Shown here one piece after another: positions 58,440 through 64,000 of a DNA stretch of 64,000 nt (position 1 is the first letter of the stretch; every line of letters starts with the position of its first letter). The position numbers were made by a program, and so were the translations under genes. Origin of the DNA: Bacteroidia bacterium (GTDB lineage: Bacteria; Bacteroidota; Bacteroidia; Cytophagales; Cyclobacteriaceae); the NCBI GenBank assembly GCA_030426345.1, contig JAUHYU010000002.1, positions 50,075 to 114,074 on the forward strand, in the 5' to 3' direction. The notes under the pieces were generated by a model. The model worked only from the letters and a program-made list of their open reading frames with translations. It did no database searches and was not told the DNA's origin.

Positions 58440-59378
58440 ATGTTAAACAAACCAACCGAATTTATTTCACTAGACGATTTGTTACATGCCACTTATAGTG
58501 ATATCCTTAGTAAGGGTGTCGATATTGAGGGTAAACGTGGTAATTTCAAGGAGTTAATAAATTATTCTGCTACTCTTAATAACCCTAGGGTTCGAACATC
58601 TATGTCTTTGCACAGAAAGCTTGTACAAAGCAAATTTGCTGAGTTTGCCTGGTATTTGTCCAAAGATGGTGATAGAGATTATATCGAACCATATATTTCT
58701 GCTTACGGCCATGAAGAACAAGAAAACAACAGAATATTAGGAGCTTATGGATCAAAAATATTTAACTCTGAGAACGGTCAAAAGTCACAATATGAAAGAG
58801 TTATTGAGCAAATATTAAATAGAAAAATTACCAAACACGCATATTTGTGTATAAGTGAAAAAGCGGATTATAAATTTCGTCACAAAAAGCACGACAGTCC
58901 ACCTTGCACAATTGGTTTACATTTTTATGTCAGAGAATCCAAATTAAATCTAACCTGTTATATGAGAAGTAATGATGCATTTTTGGGTTTACCTCATGAT
59001 TTATTTTGCTTCACAATGCTGCAGGAATTGATTTCTCTTAGATCTAATATTCCAATTGGAAACTATACACACTGTTCTACTTCAATGCATATTTATGACA
59101 AACATTATAGTTCGGCTGATCAGTATCTTTCTGAAGGTAAGCAGGAACCAATTGAGATACCTAGAATAAAAGAATGTAGTTGTGAAACACTTAATTTGGT
59201 CTCCAAAGAATTTGACACAAAAATATCGAAATCATATATGAATCACCTAGATGATTATTGGAAGGATTACGTATTATTCTCAAAGAGCTATTTAAATGAG
59301 AGTTCTGATTTTGAATCTTGGTTAGGTAAATTTAGTAATGCGGAAATGCGAAAGATTGCCCGAAATAGTATAAGTTAA
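58440..59378 (+). CDS. Thymidylate-synthase-superfamily protein, 'GLPHD' subfamily (candidate pyrimidine C5-methylase/hydroxymethylase); ORF open from 58401
   Basis: 'GNFKELINYSATLNNPRVRTSMSLHRKLVQSKFAEFAWYLSKDGDRDYIEPYISAYG...ILGAYGSKIF...SPPCTIGLHFYVRESKLNLTCYMRSNDAFLGLPHDLFCFTMLQELI...GNYTHCSTSMHIYDKH' tracks ThyA motifs including the PPC nucleophile region. Confidence 0.82.
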   Translation: MLNKPTEFISLDDLLHATYSDILSKGVDIEGKRGNFKELINYSATLNNPRVRTSMSLHRKLVQSKFAEFAWYLSKDGDRDYIEPYISAYGHEEQENNRILGAYGSKIFNSENGQKSQYERVIEQILNRKITKHAYLCISEKADYKFRHKKHDSPPCTIGLHFYVRESKLNLTCYMRSNDAFLGLPHDLFCFTMLQELISLRSNIPIGNYTHCSTSMHIYDKHYSSADQYLSEGKQEPIEIPRIKECSCETLNLVSKEFDTKISKSYMNHLDDYWKDYVLFSKSYLNESSDFESWLGKFSNAEMRKIARNSIS

Positions 59379-59380
59379 TT

Positions 59381-60250
59381 ATGAAAATTAGTGAATTAGA
59401 AATATTATGGAATAAAGCACTAATTGAGGTACTCGATAAACAAATTGATGGTAATGAATTAAATATATTGGCAGCACAGACTTTTGACAGTATTAGAAGA
59501 ATTCAAATCTATGATACATATAGACTTAAATCTCAACAAGCCGTCCAAGCTAAAGAGACTTTTATACATACTTCAAATCCGTTTGTTTTAGCCCAGAGAT
59601 CAGATTTAAATCTTCTCAATAGGACATGGATAATATACTTAGCTACCTATTTTGGTAAAAGCAATAAATCTCATTGGGAATTATTCAACCGAGCTAGCTT
59701 TCGTCAAGATCAATCCCTAATTAAGTTTGACGAAATTCAAGCAGATTTAGATAACTATTTTAACTACTTATTGAGTTTTGAGTTTTTCGATAGTTGTTCT
59801 TATTCGAATCACCGAAAATATACTGCTAAAAGATTAACGGGTGATAAAGGACTGTTTAGAAGTATGGAGTACTTTGTAAATAATATTTATAATTATTCAA
59901 CTGGCAATAAAATGGAATTTCACGAGATGTATGTTCTATCTCAAAAAATACCAAATTTTGGAAGATTGGGAGGCTTTGATTTCACCAGTGCACTCGTGAA
60001 ATGTAGACTTAACGTTAAAGAGCCTAAGTCTATGTATGCAAACCATAGTACCGGGCCACTTCAAGGACTTGAATTACTGCTGAAATTGACTAATAATAAT
60101 GCATCCAAATCATCACAAATTCAATTAAGCTTTGATTTAATGGACTGGTTTTTCAAAAACAGCAAAATATTTATGGTAGGTCAAGTGTTAGAGGATGCCA
60201 TCTGTAATTGGCAAAAAAACACTAAAAGATATATTAGATACATTGGATAA
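59381..60250 (+). CDS. Unknown helical protein, possibly alpha-glutamyl/putrescinyl thymine pyrophosphorylase-like (base-hypermodification family)
   Basis: 289 aa; 'NLLNRTWIIYLATYFGKSNKSHWELF' and 'IPNFGRLGGFDFTSALVKCRLNVKEPKSMYANHSTGPLQGLELLLKL'; starts 2 nt after the ThyA-like stop. Confidence 0.5.
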   Translation: MKISELEILWNKALIEVLDKQIDGNELNILAAQTFDSIRRIQIYDTYRLKSQQAVQAKETFIHTSNPFVLAQRSDLNLLNRTWIIYLATYFGKSNKSHWELFNRASFRQDQSLIKFDEIQADLDNYFNYLLSFEFFDSCSYSNHRKYTAKRLTGDKGLFRSMEYFVNNIYNYSTGNKMEFHEMYVLSQKIPNFGRLGGFDFTSALVKCRLNVKEPKSMYANHSTGPLQGLELLLKLTNNNASKSSQIQLSFDLMDWFFKNSKIFMVGQVLEDAICNWQKNTKRYIRYIG

Positions 60251-60251
60251 T

Positions 60252-61316
60252 CTATGTAAACTCAACCTTTCTATAAACCTTCCTATACCAGCTGTATGGG
60301 GCTAATTTTTCCCGATGTATTTGTGCAACAATAAGTGAAGCAGAAATATCATACTTTACGGCAAGGGATAAAATATCATTATAAGAATTACATTTTCTGA
60401 TATGACGTTTTATATCTTCTGGAAACAAAAGAGACTCTACATAATTATTTGCTTCTTCTTCTTCATAGATATTATTTGTTTTCAGAGATGCTAGTTGGAA
60501 TTCATCGTCAGAGTAATGTATCAAAGGAAACCTAAGACTATGTAAAATACAATGAGATAATTCATGAAGAAAAGTAAACCAAAACGCAGCGTTATTTTTA
60601 TATCTATCTGTTATAACAATTAATCGATAATCTTTCAGAAGTCGTTTAGTAAAGCCTGATACACCATATCCAGATTGACTAGATTTAAACAAAACTACTA
60701 CACCGCTATTAACACAGATTTCTTGAATTTTATCTAAAATATTATGTATTCTGTTGACTTTGGTATAAGAAACAATACTTAGTAACGAATCATTCAACGA
60801 TTCAGCCGAAAAGGTTTTCACTCTACCCTCATATATAAGTTTTTCAGCTTCTTTCTCACAATCTCTAATCCAATTTGCAATTTTAACAGGAGATGGTTCA
60901 AATCTTTGAGTTTTACTATATAAAATGACAGGATTTTCAAAGTAATCCAAAACAAGATGTTCTAATGATGAATATTGGAAATCGCTAAGTAAGTTGTTAA
61001 GATCAGTTTTTCTTGAGATGCATAGTTCATCAAGTGTTATTTTATGTGCCGAATAAACCTGTTGATTTGATTTAGTTATTTCTTCAAGATAGTCTTTATA
61101 CCGATTTACCCAAAACACTTCAGAACCACCTAAAATCTGAGAGAACTGATAGGCTAGTTTCTCACTCAATTTTAATTGGTCATGTATTAATTTACCAAAC
61201 TCTTCAACTGTGAGATTTAATATTTCTCTGAATTTTTTTATATCTATATTTAATTCCGATACTCTTCTAAGTATTGTTGTGCTAGGTGGTGAAACAATCT
61301 GGTAATCGAAGTCCAT
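60252..61316 (-). CDS. XRE-like N-terminus + ImmA/IrrE metallopeptidase-like protein (HigA-type antitoxin/regulator)
   Basis: 'FREILNLTVEEFGKLIHDQLKLSEKLAYQFSQILGGSEVFWVNRYKDYLEEI' HTH-like; 'FTFLHELSHCILH' HExxH; 'EEEANNYVESLLFP'. Confidence 0.85.
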   Translation of the reverse strand: MDFDYQIVSPPSTTILRRVSELNIDIKKFREILNLTVEEFGKLIHDQLKLSEKLAYQFSQILGGSEVFWVNRYKDYLEEITKSNQQVYSAHKITLDELCISRKTDLNNLLSDFQYSSLEHLVLDYFENPVILYSKTQRFEPSPVKIANWIRDCEKEAEKLIYEGRVKTFSAESLNDSLLSIVSYTKVNRIHNILDKIQEICVNSGVVVLFKSSQSGYGVSGFTKRLLKDYRLIVITDRYKNNAAFWFTFLHELSHCILHSLRFPLIHYSDDEFQLASLKTNNIYEEEEANNYVESLLFPEDIKRHIRKCNSYNDILSLAVKYDISASLIVAQIHREKLAPYSWYRKVYRKVEFT

Positions 61317-61322
61317 TTAATT

Positions 61323-61661
61323 CTACTTATAATTATGGCTATTAATTAAATCACTTTGCAAACCAACATTTAAGATCTTTACAATCTTTATTCGATCAAT
61401 CTGATTATCAGTTAGCTTATTGTATTTACTAATTATTTTGCTGATTATTTTAAAAGAACCATAGTTTATTTCTAGGATTTCTTCTTCACTATTACGAACA
61501 TATTTCAAAGGAGAATCATTTAATTTAGGTGCTGCTTTTAAGTCAGCAATAATAGCTCGAATTTCTTTAATTTCATCACTAGAAAAACTTGAATTCAAAG
61601 AAGCTGGCCTCAATAACAGGCAACATTCTCTGATTTCATCATTTTCATATGATATAAACAT
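61323..61661 (-). CDS. Small protein paired with the XRE/ImmA protein (candidate HigB-like toxin)
   Basis: 112 aa, adjacent upstream on the same strand with a 6-nt gap; size and order fit a toxin partner, family not firmly recognised. Confidence 0.5.
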   Translation of the reverse strand: MFISYENDEIRECCLLLRPASLNSSFSSDEIKEIRAIIADLKAAPKLNDSPLKYVRNSEEEILEINYGSFKIISKIISKYNKLTDNQIDRIKIVKILNVGLQSDLINSHNYK

Positions 61662-62028
61662 GTTATAAAGTTATAATTTTGAACTAAAACATCACTATTA
61701 TTTTATAATGATAAATGGTAGATTTTTTTTAATTTCCCACACATTCCCTTTCCCTTCTGCCCTTGTCGTGATTTCCGCCGCTATCCCTAACTCAAAAAAC
61801 CTAGCCGAGGTATCTGCACATATTCCAAAGTTATATAACCCTCCGCACAAAATATTTTTTTGTAAAAAGTGTATCTGCTAAGCCCAAAAAATCCTCTTAC
61901 CTAAAAAACTTGATCTTTCCCTACCCTTAAGCTGTATTAACATAACAAAGAACATTATAGAAGGGATTTGCTCACAGGTGTGCAGGCCACTATATAACAA
62001 TATCTGTTGTCAGCTTGCTGATTAATGG

Positions 62029-62712
62029 TCAATCTTCCTCCAAAATACCTAAATCTGCCAGGGCTTTGCCTTTCACCAGCCAACTTACTCCGAAAAAGAG
62101 CAGATCTATAATCTCGACCCAAAGGATTAAGCGCGGCCATTTATCGCCAAGGTTTAAAACAAAAAGCATGATCCCCGCCACACCCAGCGTAACCCACATC
62201 CCATAACCGCAGATCCTATACATGCGATTGCGTTTGATTTTATTTTCGGAGAAGGGCTTATCTCCTCTTGTAAAGTTAAAAATGGATAGATAACCCATGA
62301 GCACTAAGAATATCGCAGCGCAACCAAAATGGATGCCTCCCAAAAGGGCATTAGCATGGCAGATAGGTGTCGGGCAGTCACCACTGTCGAAATATTTATA
62401 CTGCGCCGGAATGGCTACAGCTATGAGGAGGAGAATGCCCGCGATCCATGTAATGATGTTATCGCTGATTTTTTCGTCCTTTTTCTGATAGCCCCTGTAG
62501 GATATCAAAAAAACGCCGCATAGTATTAACATACCTGTAAACAGTACGTTTGCTCGGGTGTAGTAATAGGCGCTCAACGAATTTTCATACGACCAAGCTG
62601 TTGCCCAAACGCTCCAAGGCAATAATAAAGCGATCCAGCCAATTATCTTGCGAAGGGTGAAATAGGAAAGATTCGTATTTACACCTCTCAAATCTTCTTT
62701 ATTTGTCTCCAT
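62029..62712 (-). CDS. Multi-pass membrane protein of unknown function
   Basis: 227 aa with about six hydrophobic segments. Confidence 0.7.
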   Translation of the reverse strand: METNKEDLRGVNTNLSYFTLRKIIGWIALLLPWSVWATAWSYENSLSAYYYTRANVLFTGMLILCGVFLISYRGYQKKDEKISDNIITWIAGILLLIAVAIPAQYKYFDSGDCPTPICHANALLGGIHFGCAAIFLVLMGYLSIFNFTRGDKPFSENKIKRNRMYRICGYGMWVTLGVAGIMLFVLNLGDKWPRLILWVEIIDLLFFGVSWLVKGKALADLGILEED

Positions 62713-62899
62713 AAGTTGATATCCAAAAATAATCCAATCAGGTATTTTTTAAAAATACATAAAACCCCGAGATAATGAAGCCTCAGCCTTCACGCTAATC
62801 ACAGCAAAATCTCCTCAATGAAGACCTCCTTACGGTGTATAGACAATTTCATGGATTTTAGGGGCTTTTAGGCTTTTAAAAGTATGAGACTATTTTACC

Positions 62900-63017
62900 C
62901 GTCATCCCTGAATTTTCACAGTGAAGCGAAGAAAATATCAGGAATCTTGTTGAAAGTAAGTTCCCGTTGTAGCAATGGGATTCCCGATCTCCGCGAGGCT
63001 ACGTCGGGAATGACGAC
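62900..63017. repeat. REP-like palindromic intergenic element
   Basis: Ends CGTCATCCCTGA / TCGGGAATGACG (inverted, 10/12), inner GGGATTCCCGATCTCCGCGAGGCTACGTCGGGAATGACG hairpin. Confidence 0.75.
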
Positions 63018-63149
63018 GTCTTTTTTAAGAACCGTTCATGGATTTTAGGGGCTTTTAGCTTTCAAAATCAACACTTTCCTACCAAGGCATTATGTGAAAG
63101 ATCATAAGTAGCACTTTGAAATACGTGCGCAATCACGTACGTTTGTGTT

Positions 63150-63392
63150 ATGAAAACATTGACAACAACAGAAGCACGTAAAAACATTTACAAGCTGATA
63201 GATCAGGCCAATGAGACTCATGAGCCAATTCAGATCACTGGTAAAAAAAGCAATGCCGTGTTGGTGGGTGAGGAAGACTGGCGCAACATACAAGAGACCT
63301 TGTATTTGACTTCAATTCCCGGCATGAGGGCATCGATTGTAGATGGCATGAAAACTCCTGTTTCGGATACTTCTAAGGATTTGGATTGGTGA
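63150..63392 (+). CDS. Type II antitoxin, Phd/YefM family
   Basis: 'MKTLTTTEARKNIYKLIDQANETHEPIQITGKKSNAVLVGEEDWRNIQETLYLTSIPGM'. Confidence 0.92.
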   Translation: MKTLTTTEARKNIYKLIDQANETHEPIQITGKKSNAVLVGEEDWRNIQETLYLTSIPGMRASIVDGMKTPVSDTSKDLDW

Positions 63393-63655
63393 GCCACTAC
63401 ACGCTGGTTTATACAAAACAGGCTCAAAAGGATGCTAAAAAAATCGCTGCTTCAGGATTAAAACCTAAAGTTCAGAACTTGCTGACTATTGTGGAGCAAG
63501 ACCCATTTCAAGCGTACCCACCTTATGAAAAACTCCTTGGTGATCTGCTGGGAGCTTATTCACGTAGAATAAACATCCAACATCGGCTGGTTTATCAGGT
63601 ATTGGAAGAAGAAAAAATCGTCAAGGTAATTAGGATGTGGACACATTATGAATAG
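63386..63655 (+). CDS. Txe/YoeB family toxin
   Basis: 'YTLVYTKQAQKDAKKIAASGLKPKVQNLLTIVEQDPFQAYPPYEKLLGDLLGAYSRRINIQHRLVYQV'; 7-nt overlap with the antitoxin gene. Confidence 0.92.
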   Translation: MVSHYTLVYTKQAQKDAKKIAASGLKPKVQNLLTIVEQDPFQAYPPYEKLLGDLLGAYSRRINIQHRLVYQVLEEEKIVKVIRMWTHYE

Positions 63656-63734
63656 CTGTGTAGCCAATTCCGCTGGGTTCTGCTCCCCTACTCCGTTCTA
63701 TCAATAACATTTCATGGATTTTAGAGGCTTTTTG

Positions 63735-63822
63735 ATGCTGGCTACTAGCCGTTGGCTGATAAAGGAAGTGTAAGGGTTTACAGCAAGTGATGATAATCTT
63801 GCGGCCAGTAGCTAAAAGCCAT
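63735..63822. repeat. Imperfect inverted-repeat element
   Basis: GCTGGCTACTAGCCG ... CGGCCAGTAGCTAAA, about 12/15 complementary. Confidence 0.6.
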
Positions 63823-63841
63823 TGTGGGACAGACGCAGGGT

Positions 63842-63933
63842 CAATGTCGTTCAGTTAAGAATTTAAAAATCATCCTCTCCCTTATTCCCTCTCCACGAGA
63901 GGGACAAATTGAGCTTAACTAAACGACATTGGT
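63842..63933. mobile_element. MITE-like element with 18-bp terminal inverted repeats and flanking direct repeat
   Basis: CAATGTCGTTCAGTTAAG (63842-63859) / CTTAACTAAACGACATTG (63914-63931), 17/18 complementary; flanked by CGCAGGGT at 63834-63841 and 63934-63941. Confidence 0.75.
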
Positions 63934-64000
63934 CGCAGGGTTTTATATAACAATATTTGAAGTCAAGCTTCCAATGGTGCCCAATAGGTACACGAACCTA

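Noticed and set aside
58440-59378. Calling the ThyA-like protein a housekeeping thymidylate synthase
   Set aside because: GLPHD replaces GLPFN and PPCT replaces PPCH, and the genomic context is an accessory island; only superfamily membership is claimed.
1-64000. CRISPR arrays, rRNA or tRNA genes
   Set aside because: No regularly spaced direct repeats and no convincing tRNA/rRNA signature noticed by eye; a tRNAscan/Infernal run would be needed to exclude them formally.

Overview
The window looks like a Bacteroidota (probably Cytophagales-like) chromosome segment, judged from protein families and composition only. Reading 5'->3': (a) a DUF3857/transglutaminase-like gene interrupted by one in-frame TAG; (b) a ~15 kb colinear, largely coupled gene train (1744-16644) joining a cytochrome-c/HEAT dehydrogenase-like protein, an FtsX/LolD-type ABC pair, a 1459-aa PQQ-propeller/PA14 lipoprotein, a tail-anchored orphan, a tandem ModA-ModA binding protein, its ABC permease and ATPase, and MoaD-like plus ThiF/MoeB-like proteins; (c) an Mla/MCE operon and a CsbD/lipoprotein pair; (d) a metabolic segment with a GH29 fucosidase, Gfo/Idh/MocA oxidoreductases, MBL-fold hydrolases, AraC, two sulfatases and CBM9, plus remnants of araC and alcohol dehydrogenase genes and a lone SIR2-TPR-like protein; (e) two adjacent genes carrying three copies of an alginate-lyase-like domain; (f) a modular accessory island from ~48 kb to the end. 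The island holds a tight six-gene minus-strand operon (ParB-like, SNF2 helicase, two DUF3883-type proteins, D12 adenine methylase, one orphan), a three-gene operon (nucleotide kinase-like, ThyA-superfamily 'GLPHD' variant, and a third protein resembling helical base-hypermodification families), a HigB/ImmA-IrrE-like pair, YefM/YoeB, and many palindromic repeats including a MITE-like element with a direct repeat on each side. The strongest candidates for undescribed biology are the ThyA-like three-gene operon (57777-60250), the ParB/SNF2/DUF3883/methylase operon (48778-55500) and the redox/ModA/MoaD/ThiF gene train. No homology search was possible. Family names are from recognised motifs and recall.
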